64,000 nucleotides of DNA from Cercophora sp. LCS_1. Lineage: Eukaryota; Ascomycota; Sordariomycetes; Sordariales; Lasiosphaeriaceae. The DNA lies in assembly GCA_036250225.1 (NCBI GenBank), contig JAPZLL010000011.1, positions 1,116,001 through 1,180,000 of the forward strand, in the 5' to 3' direction. The translations under genes were made by a program, and so were the position numbers. Every line of letters begins with the position of its first letter. Position 1 is the stretch's first letter. Under the pieces are notes generated by a model. That model had not been told where the DNA came from and did no database searches. It saw only the letters and a program-made list of their open reading frames with translations. Below, one piece after another: positions 45,946-57,240 of the stretch.

Positions 45946-46863
45946 AGGTTAATTGGGGTAACAATCTCCCCCATCTCGAGCACCCGCATAACCTGTGCCA
46001 GGTGCTGGCGCAGCACCTGCACCTCGTGGCGCATGGTCTCCACGCGGTCTGCGACTCGCTCAAAGTCTTCGTTCTCAAATTGGAGCTATAAAGAAACATC
46101 ATGTTAAATTAACTGAAAGGCCTTTGGGGGAAAATAAAAAACGCATCTTGAAAAATAAAAAGCTATGCTGGAAATCCACAACGCATTTCAAAAAAAGAAA
46201 AGGCATGCAGAAAATATTAAAAGGGGTTGGAAAATAAAATATACCTCATTGATGCGTGCCTCGAGGGTCTTGATCTTGTTGGCGAAGGATCGCTGCATCT
46301 CCTCCATCCGGTCCCCCAACCGCTTCAAATCTGCATCACGCTGAAAGAATAATATTAGCAAATATTTAATTAAATAAAAGGCATTTTTGGAAATCGAAAG
46401 GCCTTTGCGAAAAATAAGGAGGGGTCAGAAAATAAAACATACCTTGTTGACTTGTGCCCCGAGGGCCTTGACTTCGCCAGCAAGGGCAGGTACAGCATTG
46501 CTGCTGCGCTTACCCTTGGCCCTCTCCTCCCTCTCCAACTTGGCCAAACCGTTCTTGGTTTTAGAATGGCCCGCCCAAAGGCGGTCCATTTGGCCTTGCA
46601 GGCCCTCAATTTTTTTGGCCAAGGCCAAGTTCTTCTCGTCACTGGCAGCAATGCCAGCCGCGACAGCCTCCTTAACTGTGGCCTCAATGGCCCTGGTGGC
46701 TTCCTCGAGGGTCGCCTGACCCGAAAAAAGTGCCTAGAAAAAGCGAACCCAGGTGTCAGCAAAATATACTCAGACATTGTAAGCAGTAGATCACCCCACT
46801 GAAGAATCTCCAGCCGGCCCCGCCCATCTGGCTCCTACTGTCCCATCCGTCGTCAACGCCAAG
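45927..46863 (-). CDS. Unrecognised coiled-coil protein, multi-exon (5' end not found)
   Basis: Four consecutive exons (46795-46863, 46443-46733, 46245-46340, 45927-46085), all joined at phase 0, read as one helical protein. The pieces are LGVDDGWDSRSQMGGAGWRF; QATLEEATRAIEATVKEAVAAG with EKNLALAKKIEGLQGQMDRL; RDADLKRLGDRMEEMQRSFANK; and FERVADRVETMRHEVQVLRQHL, ending NLWARRP. Heptad spacing supports coiled coil throughout. Introns are AT-rich and contain AAAGGCAT/AAAGGCCT words. I could not identify the first exon, which may resemble that of the gene at 56069. The second exon has a diverged relative at 56.9-57.2 kb. No known family is recognised and the function is unknown. Confidence 0.62.
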
Positions 46864-49654
46864 CTGGGATAAGACCAGCAGGACGTCTCAGGACGGGTCT
46901 GTAGTACAGTTTCCTCAGTCCGACCCTCCCGGTACCGGATTCGGAACCGCTTCCCCCCACACGAGTCGCGAGCCGCGTGATAGCTGGGGTTCTAACCTGC
47001 ACACCGCGAGCAATGGTCTGGGCTCGATAGTGATCCGGTCGCGCGGCCTGTCGCCTAAGGCGAAAAGATGAGATGGTCTCCCCACCCGAGCCAATTGACC
47101 TGTTGAAAATGGTAGGTCGCTACGGACAACTCCTACCCAGGCAGAACAGGCCCAGACCGACCTGTTCCTTGAGGCGATTGCGGGGTGGGGGTTGAATACA
47201 CAAGTGTATTGGAGCGGACTGGCCAAACAACAGTGGTCACGGGTTCATGACCTACAGAAAGTGCCGCTGCGATGGCCGCAGAGGCAGGGATGGGGGAGCC
47301 CGGAGGCGAAATGCTCTCTGGAGAAAAGAGTGTTAGTCACGGATAGAAGAGGAAGGAAAGGAAGTGTGGAATAGCTTACTCGGCGAGCCCGACATTGTGC
47401 GGGCAGGGAGGGCACAGACGAAAAAAAAAGTCGGAGAGGGCCCGGAAGAAAAAAAAAAGGTTCTGTAAAGTCAGTATCAGCAGAGGTCTTGCGCTGCCAT
47501 AGAAAGAGGTAAGGGATAATAGGAATTTGTTAAGGAACAAGCAAAGCTCAAGGATACGCGTTGCGCGTCGAGGAAAGGAAAACCTTTGCGGAGAAAAGGA
47601 AGGAAGGGGCAGCCGGGGGAAAGAGCAAAGCGAGGGAAGTGGGGTGGGGAAAGGTAAGGAGGAAGGAGCATGGCAAAGGTCTTCAACACTGAACGCTGAT
47701 TGAAGCTGCGAGGGGATATAACTTACTGGTCGAAGAGCGGGCAACAAGTAAAAAACTGTGCCCAAAGGCCTCGGTGCCCGAAGGCGGCGAAGAAAGGGCA
47801 GGGGGCCGAAAAAAAAGTCGATGCCCGCAGGCGAGAGGGGGACGGGCGGGGCGCGAAAAAAAAAAGTAAAATGCCCGGAGGCAGGCGGCAGGGCAGACGG
47901 AAGGGTCGAGATATAAACGAAGGCCGGAAAGAAGGCAGGCGAAGATGGTCTATCGAGACTCCTGTCTGAAGAAAAGAAGAAGAAAGGAAGAGGTGGAGAG
48001 TACCAGGGGGATATTTTATATCCTCACCACCGTGGTCAATGCACAACTACAAACATCAAGGCACGACTGAAAACATTTGAATAGCTGCGAGAAAGATTGA
48101 ATAGATCAATAGAGTGGGGACTTGCAGTTGGGATGAAACGGAAGGTACCTCAATGGCACGTCCCTCCTTGGTCTCCCCACCATCACGATAGTCGCGAGGA
48201 AACCCGCCACGGCTTTGGATGTATCACGAAGGCTAAACACTGGAGACTGGACTTCCAGCCACCATTACATCAAGATATCTCTACCTAGGGGCAGCCCTGT
48301 TGATGAGCAAGAGGCAACTCAATCCTACACAAACCGAGGCGGTCCTGCCGTTTCGTCACTACACTCAAGAATTTGCCTTTGGTTTGATCTCTGCTCTAGC
48401 CCTAAGCATTGGCTCCCTAATCAGGGCTCGCCCTTCTTTGTTCGCAACGTTTTTTTTTTTTTTTTTTTTTTGGAGTGACAGATAGATTTGGTGCGCTTTC
48501 CCCAAACCGCTCCTTCCTTAGTGTCTTTTTCTACCCGCCATGATTTCAAAAGAGTGTTTGCCTCAGGCTCCACGCGATCTCGGGCAGCTTTCCAATCTTT
48601 CACCGCCCTGGGAATCTTTCTGCCACGTTTTGGGATTCCGGACAGTTCGGAAAAACGACAGGCAGATACACCGCTCGAAGATTGACGCTGGAGGCGCGAC
48701 CTAAACCTTGCGCGTCGCGTTGGCCTTGAAAAACACTCCAACCCGCTGACTCTTGATCAGTCAACCCGAGGTACCTATTTAGAATCAAGTAGCCCCATTC
48801 GCGCCCTGCGTGTCCTCTCAAGCAAAGGGCTCAAACGAAGGGGTCAAGTGCTCGAGGTACGCGTCGACGAGTTGAGGAAGCCGAAAACTGGGAAGCGATG
48901 CCTGTAGACACCCGATGCTAGGGGCAAGGACTTTGGGCCTGATATTGTTTTGTCAATCCTTTACTTATTGGTTGGTCCTTTTCCTTGGCCCGGGATAGAC
49001 CTCCGGACAAATTAGTCGACCTCAAAGTCACAAATGAGGAGCAAATACGTGACAAGCCCAAGCAGTAGCACGCACATCGAGTCGTATTCGAGTCTCAGCC
49101 GTGGGGGGCCAGAACGAGAGGCCACCATCAAAAGCTGGGTTAGCTGGGGCGTTAGCGCTGAAATTGACGACTCCATTCCAGACTCGGCTCGAGGACGGGG
49201 GTCTCCGATCTAAATCGAAGGGCACAGCATCGGGGTCCGCGTGTGGGTTACGGTATCATCCTTCGAAGACATGGACATATACGCTCGGGGGGGCACGAGA
49301 AAGCACAACGCGTGGCAGCTAGGGCGTACAAAGTTCTAGGGCCATGCGGTGAACTTCATGACACTCAAAACCATAAGCTGGGCGTCCAGGCTTGTTTTGG
49401 AGCCATCTCCGGGTAGCCTAGGAGTGTTGAGCCTAGGTATATTCAGTTGTGCTAGAGTGTAATGATCACCATAGTTGCAGCCAAGGGACATTTGAGCGTC
49501 ACTCGGAAGGAAATAATGATATATCCACCATGATCAAAAACAATATTACATCACTAGCGAGGGTATCTTGCCAAAGGTATCCAAACTCATCCTGCATCTA
49601 CACCCCTCTCATGTCCAATTCAGCGCATTAAACGATTTGACCATCAACACATCG
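46864..49654. other. Region of low coding evidence upstream of the coiled-coil gene
   Basis: About 2.8 kb. It may hold a missing 5' exon of the coiled-coil gene. It contains the A-rich TGCCCGNAGGC block (47391-47882) and a T22 tract (48450-48471). Open frames here (for example 47376-47765 minus, 47700-47969 plus) are low-complexity. Bases 48070-49650 show no supported gene. Confidence 0.5.
47391..47882 (+). repeat. A-rich region with TGCCCGNAGGC words (right block)
   Basis: Runs of 8-11 A alternate with GC-rich words. TGCCCGNAGGC is found at 47775-47785, 47822-47832 and 47872-47882, in the same orientation as the left block at 45.75-45.86 kb. Confidence 0.68.
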
Positions 49655-51463
49655 TCACACTGGGGAGGTCTCAACCTCCAGCTTGCCCTTGCTGATATCG
49701 GGGGTATCCGAACCACCCTTTTCCTCCCCAGAGATGATCTCGGAATCATCATAGATAGTGGCCGGGATCTTGGTCTCCGGTGCCGGGAAGAAGTATGATA
49801 GGGCGGCGTAGACAACGAAGGCGCTGGTGTAGCCCCAAAAGTAAAACATGTAGTAGAGCTTTTGGGCGCCGCCAATCTTGGGTCCGATTTCGGGGTTGAC
49901 GCTCGCAGCCCTGGAAAACCTCTGTTAGTGACTAGAACTGAGTCAAAGTGGTGAGTAACTTACATTCCCGGAAGGGTTGGGCAGACGCTGACGAGGAAAG
50001 CAACGACTGCTCGCCAATTGGTGCCATACTTGTTGTATCGGTAGCGTCCGTGGGCACGGTAGAGACCAGGGACATCGTACTTTTGTCCTTGGACAACCCA
50101 GTAGTCGGCGCTGAGCAGGGCGGCAATGGGGGCAAGGAAGATACCGAGGCCTGCCATGAAGGCAAGGAGTGATTGCGCGGAGTGGATGATCTTCCACGGC
50201 TGCATGATCCAGGCGGCGGTGATGGTTGCGAAGATGACACCGCGCTTGATGTTGACATATTTGGGCCACAGACAGCAGATGTCGTTGGCGCAGCTGATGA
50301 CGTTGGCGGACAGGTTTGTACCGATCTGGGCGACGACCCAGCTGAGACCGACAAAGAAGGCACCAGCGCGGCCAGAGGGGCCGTCCCAGTGTGAGGCAAT
50401 CTCAAGAGGGTCCCAAATGTACTTGCCGTACACAACCTTGGATGCTGAGCAGCAGATGATACCGAAGAGTCCAAGCATCAGCTGGATGCCGGGCAGGAAT
50501 GCCACTTGCCAGTAGACACCCCTGTCAGTCTTGAGGTAACGTGTAAAATCGGGGATGTTGGTCGCCATGGTAGCCCAGCCTCCGGTGATACTGGAGAGGG
50601 ACGAGAGGATGAGCCAGGACCGGGCCTCGCCGTGGACACCATACGGGAGGTTCCAGATGTCACCAGCGCCGCCAGCCTTGGACGTCATGGTGATGACGGT
50701 GGCCACCGACGTTGTAACGACGAGCACTTTGTCAAGTCAGTGGAAGGCATGAAGCATCTAGGAAGACTTGAGCTTACCGCACTTGGCGACGAAGAACCAC
50801 TTGAGCTTGTGGGGTGGGATAAGGAGAATGGGGAACTGCACGGTCCAGAAGATGAAGTGGCTGATCATGCCCTGGGTGGTGATGCCGACGCTCTCTGGGA
50901 TGTGGTTGGGGATGTCGAGGTACGAGGGCCAGATGGACCGGATGATCTGAGTCATGGCGGTGGACCCGGTGTAGGTCTGGATGGCGTGCCAGAAGAGGGC
51001 CGTGATGGCACGGGTGACGACGGCGAACCGGGAGAAGTACCAGCCGAAAGACGCACGAATGGCGACCGGGTACGGGACGTGGAGTCTGGCGCCAACCATA
51101 CCGTTCAGAACAAGCGGGACGGTACAGACCAAGCTGCCAAAGATGATACAGACAATGGCCTCGCGCCAGGTCAGGCCGATGGCGATGATGGAGGCCGGGG
51201 CCATCCAACTCTGGGCGTTGAGAGCGTCGGAAAACCAATAGCCCAGAATTGTATATGCTGACCAGGTCCGGCGTTCCTCGGGCGTAACATCGACGTCGAT
51301 GTTGGTCCTGCACAAGTCCTTGTCAGCATCAATCTGCACCTCAAGATAGGTCTTACCAAGTCCCTGGATCGGCAAAAGAAGCAGTCTCACGAGGGAGGAC
51401 CCATCCCTCCAGCTTCGTCTTGGACTTCAGGTCCGTCTTGATGGCGGCGACCCGTCGCGACAT
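49655..51463 (-). CDS. NCS1-family permease (Fur type: uracil/allantoin/purine-related)
   Basis: Exons 51357-51463, 50778-51307, 49964-50726 and 49655-49910 (introns 49, 51 and 53 bp) give 551 aa. The N-terminus has ETASFADPGTWTNIDVDVTPEERRTW, the usual NCS1 entry. It is followed by helices including YTILGYWFSDALNAQSWM, SFGWYFSRFAVVTRAITALFWHAIQTYTG, GGWATMATNIPDFTRY and FVGLSWVVAQIGTNLSANVI. About twelve membrane segments can be drawn. Fungal Fur permeases are H+ symporters for uracil, allantoin, uric acid or related compounds; the exact substrate cannot be read by eye. It is divergent from the fused hydrolase at 53108 across 1.6 kb with GATA sites, which suggests co-regulation and uptake of that enzyme's substrate (inference). 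Confidence 0.93.
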
Positions 51464-53107
51464 GGTGGCTGGTCAATGTCGGAAATGTCGATGCGGTGTT
51501 GTTGCGCCTCACAATCACGCTGGGCGATGGAGGGTATGGTGTGACCGCCGCCAAAGTGGATGCGGGGAACTACCGACGATCATATATGCGCTGAAACCTG
51601 TCTTGAACGTCGAGATGCACTCGGTTCTGTGTAGCACGGCAGCACGCCCTCACTAGTAGGAGACACCCAGCCTCGTCGGCCTATCACAACGGGGGTTGGC
51701 AAGCCTCAGCCCTGGGACCGCGAATGGCAACGTCGGAACGACGCCTCTCGAGTGCCCGACCAGGGGTAGCCAAAGTGCGGAAGCTAGATAAGATAGCCCC
51801 GTAGCAAGCCCGGCCGTCGGCGTTCCATCAGCGCGTTGTCGTGGTTGGAAGGGCCCAGATAACTGGCGTCAAGGTGGGAGGGGTCGCACGCGAGCTGTCA
51901 ACGCCCGTCCAATCAGACGCGTCGCTGCTTCCCCAGCTCCCGCACAGCTCCTGCGGGGAGCTTGGGGCATTGGAGCTTGGGCGCCCAGCGTGGGAACCAT
52001 ATTCGAGCTGGCCAATGGGCGAGGCTCCCACAATGCATGCAGACGTGCGTCGGATCTGGGGGTTTGGTGGGGGTTCGTGGGAGAGCATGCCGTCGGGAGG
52101 GAGAGTCGAGACCATCGGCGAACGGTCCTCCAAAGATAGGACCTTATCGCCGGTGGGGCGGACGTTGATCATTGTCCAATCACCTGTCTGCGTGATTCGA
52201 GCGGCTGGACCGCCGGCGGCCGGTGGCTAGGGCGACAATCGGTGCAACGCCCCCCGGCCGCCCTCCAGCCAGGTTGTTCCAGCGGCGAGAAGGAGCCAAG
52301 ACCATCCCAACACCACGGCCCGGATGACGATCCGGGTCAATGGACTCGAAGGTTGAATGCCCTTCCCAATGACGGCTGTCACGGACTCTTTGTTGCCACC
52401 ATACGCGACGACGGACGACTCGCGTTTGTGCCGAGCAGCACCCCCTCAGATCAACTCCCTGCCACCTTTGACTTCTCGAGCGAGAAACAGCGAAGCAATG
52501 TCAGGCGCTGATGCGTACGTTTACTCCCAGGCCGTCGGCCCGCCGGACGCGTCGCGTGCCGTCAACATGGGACGAGGCAACAAAGACTACCCCGCACCAC
52601 CAAAGAATTTATCATGCTCAACGCTAAAGATAAGCAACCCCGCGGGGTGCAGCTGCGGATTGGTCAAGCAACCCCAAGGAATACTGCGAAGCCGACAGCA
52701 CAGCGAATCTCCCCCGAACCAATTCGCGCTCCCTCCATTATAATGATAAGATTGAGCCCGAGGCGGCACTCGGCGTGAGGAGACACCAGCATCTGATATC
52801 CTGCTGCCGCGCCGTATCGCCCCTTCGCCGCCGGGACCTGCTTATCCCTGACAGTATTGGGCACTCATACCTCGCCTTCTCCCAGCATACCCTACCCATC
52901 GAGGCTGCATCCCGACCGGCGCTGGTTTACGCTTCGCTAATCAACGCACCAGAACAGTATCCGCTCCTCGCTGCGCTGAGCAAAAATCCTTCTGGTGAAT
53001 GACCGTTCCAATTTTATCGCCTCTGCTTCGCATTCCATCGAATTGTTCCCAACCAGGAACCCGGGACGCCCTATCCAATCGATTATTTGGACGAACACTC
53101 AGACACC
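51464..53107. promoter_or_regulatory. Shared divergent promoter with five GATAAG sites
   Basis: GATAAG or its complement occurs at 51787-51792 (followed at once by GATAG), 52143-52148, 52629-52634, 52745-52750 and 52841-52846. This is the core target of fungal nitrogen GATA factors (AreA/NIT2). About 0.8 sites would be expected by chance in 1.6 kb. Open frames here (51841-52230, 52242-52743) lack domains and are not called. Confidence 0.7.
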
Positions 53108-55328
53108 ATGGCACCGGGACCCCTGTTATCCCTCCCAAGTGCCCGACCCTATGCATTCCAGTTCCCCTTGGCGACAACCGCCTTGATCATCATCGACATT
53201 CAGCGGGATTTTGTTGACCCCGGAGGCTTTGGATCAGTCCAGTGCGGCAATGATGAAATCTTCTCCAAGGCAAGGGCTATCGTGCCAACCGTCAAGAAGG
53301 TCTTGGATGTCTTCCGCTCTGTTGGCGGACATGTGATCCACACCCGTGAAGGCCACCAACCTGACCTTGCCGATCTCCCCGCCTCCAAGAAGCTACGCCA
53401 AATATCGGCCCCTCATGGACACCACACGCTCGGGATCGGTGACCAGGGGCCAATGGGGCGGTTGCTGGTTCGGGGAGAATGGGGTCACGACATCATCACC
53501 GAATTGACACCCTGGCCCGGCGAGACAGTGATCGACAAGCCGGGGAAGGGGAGCTTCTGGGGAACAGACATACACAGAACGCTGCTTGCACGAGGGATTA
53601 CTCACCTTCTGTTTACCGGGGTTACAACTGAGTAAGTTAAAGCTATTTCAGTGGTGACATCTTGCTGATTGAACCAGGTGTTGCGTCACGACGACGCTAC
53701 GCGAATGCAACGATCGAGGATACCAGTGCTGTGTGTTGGACGACTGCACGCAAGGTTTTGATGCCCAACAGGTGACGACGTCGCTTGACATCGTCTGTGG
53801 CCAGGATGGTTTGTTCGGGTTTGTTGGCAACAGCGCCGACTTTTTCGCTGCCATCAGCGACTCGACAGCCCAGGCTACACCTCCCGGAACACCTCCTCTC
53901 CTCTCCGACGACGGACTGCCATCGATCGATGAACTCCTCGCGCGATACAAGAAAGGTGTGACGTCTCCCACCGAAGTCGTCAACTTCGTGTTTGACCGCA
54001 TCGAGAAATATCAGGCAGTGGACCCCGCGGTGTGGATTCATCTCGAGCCACGAGAGAAGGCTCTTGCAGCAGCAGAGAAGCTCGCAACTCGGTATTCCGG
54101 AAAGCCGCTACCACCACTCTTCGGGATCCCGTTCTCAGTCAAAGATACGATCGACGTGGGAGGCATCACAACCACGGCAGCTTGCGCCCAATATGCGTAC
54201 ACACCTACCTCGAACGCGCCCGCAGTGCAACACGTACTAGACGCTGGCGGAATCTTCATCGGCAAGGTAAATCTTGACCAACTGGCCACCGGCCTCTCGG
54301 GTTGCCGCTCTCCATACGGGATACCCCACAGTGTCTTCAGTGATAAACACATTTCCGGCGGGTCATCATCGGGGTCAGCCGTTTCCGTTGGCGCGAAGCT
54401 GGTCTCATTTGGTCTTGCCACCGACACAGCAGGGAGCGGACGTGTTCCGGCAGCCTTCAACAGTATCATCGGCTTCAAGCCAACGAAGGGCACCGTCTCC
54501 GCGAAGGGCCTCGTTCCCGCCTGTCGGACGCTGGATACCATTACCATCGTCGCGCCGTCGATCCCCGACACCCGCAAAGTGTGGCAGATCATCGCCAAGC
54601 ATGACCGGGACGACCCATTTTCCAAGCTTCCCCACACACTCGTGACATGGAAAACAGACTTCCGTGGCCCTCGCCTTGGCGGCTTCACCTTTGCTGTTCC
54701 TCCTCTGTCTTCCCTCGATGTCTGCACTCCGAAGTACCAAGACCTCTTCGCCCAAGCCGTCCAGATTTTGCGGTCCAGGGGCGGCCGTCTCGTCGAAGTT
54801 GACTACAAAATCTTTGAGGTTGCTGGGGATCTTCTCTACGAAGGCGCCCTACTACATGAGCGGATGACTTGCATAGGCCTGGAGTTCTTGCAGACCAAAC
54901 TCGAAGAGCTTCACCCCGTCATTAAGGCGCTCTTCGGCGGAGCCCTCGCCAATCCGCCGTCAGCATACGATGTGTTCCGTGACCAAGCACTGCAGATCCA
55001 GCTCACACGCAAAGCACAGCAAACATTTGACACGCTGAAGGGAGGGATCGACGTACTTGTCGTCCCAACAACGACCCAGCACCCAACGATAGAAGAGATG
55101 AAAGCAGATCCGTTGAAGCTCAACTCCAAGCTCGGAACCTTTACGCATTATGCAAACGTGGTGGACATGTGTGGCGTCAACGTCCCAGCCGGGACATATG
55201 TAAATGCTGAAGGCACTAAACTGCCATTTGGAATTACCATTTTAGGTGGGAGTGGATATGATGCAAAGGTTTTGGATGTTGCTGCTGTTGCAGAGGAAGC
55301 GTTCAAGGAGGAGTTTGCCAAGGATTGA
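53108..55328 (+). CDS. Fused biuret-hydrolase-like cysteine hydrolase and allophanate-hydrolase-like amidase
   Basis: Exons 53108-53631 and 53678-55328 are joined by a 46-bp phase-2 intron, giving 724 aa. Residues about 20-225 form an isochorismatase-fold cysteine hydrolase: Asp30 (IIIDIQRDF), Lys in VIDKPGKGSF and Cys177 (GVTTECCV). REGHQPDL, IGDQGPMGRLLVRGEWGH and RECNDRGYQC resemble biuret hydrolases. After a Pro-rich linker, residues about 257-720 are an amidase-signature domain: Lys330 (PFSVKDTID), Ser404-406 (GGSSSGSA) and Ser428. TDTAGSGRVPAAFNSIIGFKPTKG is the form typical of allophanate hydrolases rather than GGSIR amidases. Predicted chemistry: biuret to allophanate plus ammonia, then allophanate to CO2 and ammonia. 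The extra C-terminal domain of some allophanate hydrolases is absent. The order and intact sites support a bifunctional enzyme; ureidoacrylate or another ureide is an alternative substrate. Confidence 0.9.
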
Positions 55329-56068
55329 GATTATGAATCATTGGATGGCGCCTCATTTGCTTGTATACCTTTGCTATCCTGGACACATTGTTTCGTAGCT
55401 TTGACGCATAGTTTATTGAATCACGGTGTATGCTCTGGGGATGGGACATGACAGGGTCATCTTGTTTCAGTCTGAGCTTGTCTTCTATCCGGTGCAAGGA
55501 GTATTTGGGGAGGCAGCGCTCGCTCCCAAGTTCCAGCCCATCCCATGCAGCCTTCGTTCTAATAAACCGCCTTCGCCCTCAGCATACGGTGACGTACATG
55601 CAGATATCCATTGCGCCCATGGGTGTTAGTTCACCCAGGGAAGGATCGCAAGAGTGAATGGAGACTTTATTCCCAGGTTTTAGGAGTATCTCTCGGAGCG
55701 TCGGGCGCAGGTCTCCATCTGCTGGGGTAATACCGCACCAGTTCCAGGCCTGAGGCCTGGATCTAGAAAGATGGGATGGAAAATCTGTATATCAACAGAT
55801 TGGATCTCATCTCAGGCGCCTTTTGATCCGATCTCTCAGTCGTTGTGCCCCACCTGGGGCGATTTGCGCCCCGTTTTCCAGGTGTACATAAATTTCAACC
55901 TTGACCTCTTCCGCGGAAACTTTTCCTGAGCAGCCCGAGCAGGATATTTCTACAGACTTTAGACCACGACCGTGACGAGAACCTCTTGACCGAACTCAAC
56001 CGTTACATCACAGAATCTCTCTCTCCGCCTATCTACACTAGGTAACCACCACCGCTGAGACCGAACCA
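55329..56068. other. Intergenic region upstream of the small coiled-coil gene
   Basis: A 740-bp stretch with no supported gene. The palindromic CAGGCCTGAGGCCTGG at about 55745-55760 and a short duplicated ACAGATTGGATC/GATCCGATC area follow one another, without a known role. Confidence 0.45.
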
Positions 56069-56698
56069 ATGTCGAGCTACAACCAGAACTCTAGCAACAA
56101 TGTCAGCGCCAACAACCAAATAATCACCAGTTCTCCCGCTAACCTCCTGTTCCATGGCCCCTCGCACAACATTCCTATGCCTCACTTTGAAGGTACCGTG
56201 CAAATGGTTCCCTACCATGAAGTTAAGCAGGTCTTCGACGAAATTACCAGCCATCAGATGGAAGGTCTGAGCATGCACGTCGCATCCAGCCTAGCGATGA
56301 TCGAGTCTGCGGCCAACGACTGCGTCAAGCAAACCATGGAGACCGAGACAGCCGCCTGCAAGTGTGCGAAGCGTGCAGACGGAACATGCATCGTCGAGAA
56401 CAACGAGGTACGGCTAGTTTTCAACGACCTCAGCGCCAGTTTATCTCCGATGCACCGCAGGCCTAGCTGATCACCTCTCTCCCCCATCGCCCTTTGACGA
56501 ACTCCACATGCCCGCTCTTGCTGACCACACCCTGTTTGACAGATGTCCGCACGGCAGAACCGAATCGAGGCAGAGCAGCGTCGTTTGGCTGGGACAGTTG
56601 AAACCTTCAGTCGTGAGGTACGGGCTCTTCGCGAGCAGATGGCGAGACTTGGTGCGCTCGGCCAGTCTGCTTCGGGTTCGGGGAGTCGGAGAGCTTGA
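56069..56698 (+). CDS. Small protein with C-terminal coiled coil, unrecognised family
   Basis: Exons 56069-56407 and 56543-56698 are joined at phase 0 by a 135-bp intron (branch CTGACC), giving 164 aa. The N-terminal part is Asn/Ser-rich (MSSYNQNSSNNVSANNQ), then MPHFEGTVQMVPYHEVKQVFDEI and a Cys-containing segment (DCVKQTME, ACKCAKRADGTC). The C-terminal part, NRIEAEQRRLAGTVETF followed by REVRALREQMARL, is a coiled coil. The style, including phase-0 introns, resembles the gene at 45927-46863. Remnants of that family's second exon lie directly downstream (56885-57183), so the two may once have been one gene. Function unknown. Confidence 0.6.
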
Positions 56699-56884
56699 GG
56701 TGGTTGTTGGTGTCAATTGGGCGGCTGGGAGCCGGGCATGCAGCGGGAACAGGAGCAGTAGGTGGTAGTTGTGACCCTCGGGTTTAGAGGGATATCATAA
56801 TGAACTGGTCTTATTTTTGCCTGAAACGCTGGGGGGAAACGTGCCCCGAGATAATGCTGGGTGACTGCTTGCTTTCGTCTTGTT

Positions 56885-57183
56885 TCTGTAGGATCCGGGG
56901 AGGGCGGAAGCTGTCAACGACGGCGATAAGGCCTCGATAAAGGAAGATTTTGCGACTGGCACTGCCACCAGAAATGAGAAGAACTTGGCCCTGGCCAAAA
57001 GGTTGAGGCTATCCAAGGCCGGTGGACCGCTTGGTGCTCGGCCAGCAGAGAATGAAGAAGGGTTTGGCCCGCCTCAAGACGGCGGAGCAAGTGGAGGACC
57101 GCATGGAAGAAACGTGCCGAGGTTTGAAGGTCAAGGCCCTGATCTAGAAGTCGGTCTGTACGAGTCCTGTCGGCTCAAGAAAA
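56885..57183 (+). pseudogene. Remnant of the coiled-coil family exon
   Basis: The segment NEKNLALAKR (57.0 kb) matches DEKNLALAKK of the gene at 46.6 kb. Shortly after, a second frame reads VDRLVLGQQRMKKGLARLKTAEQ, aligning with MDRLWAGHSKTKNGLAKLERE of that gene. The frame switch lies within about 30 bases, so this copy is frame-disrupted. Further downstream the frame stops (KVKALI, TAG). It is probably a degenerate part of the same locus as the gene at 56069. Confidence 0.55.
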
Positions 57184-57240
57184 AGCTGAGGCGGAAGACT
57201 ATGCCTTCGGAGCAGACTTTAAGCAAACTGAAGGTCTAGG

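Noticed and set aside
47376..47969. Overlapping ORFs of 129 codons (minus) and 89 codons (plus)
   Set aside because: Both are translations of A-runs and purine-rich repeat, low-complexity on either strand.
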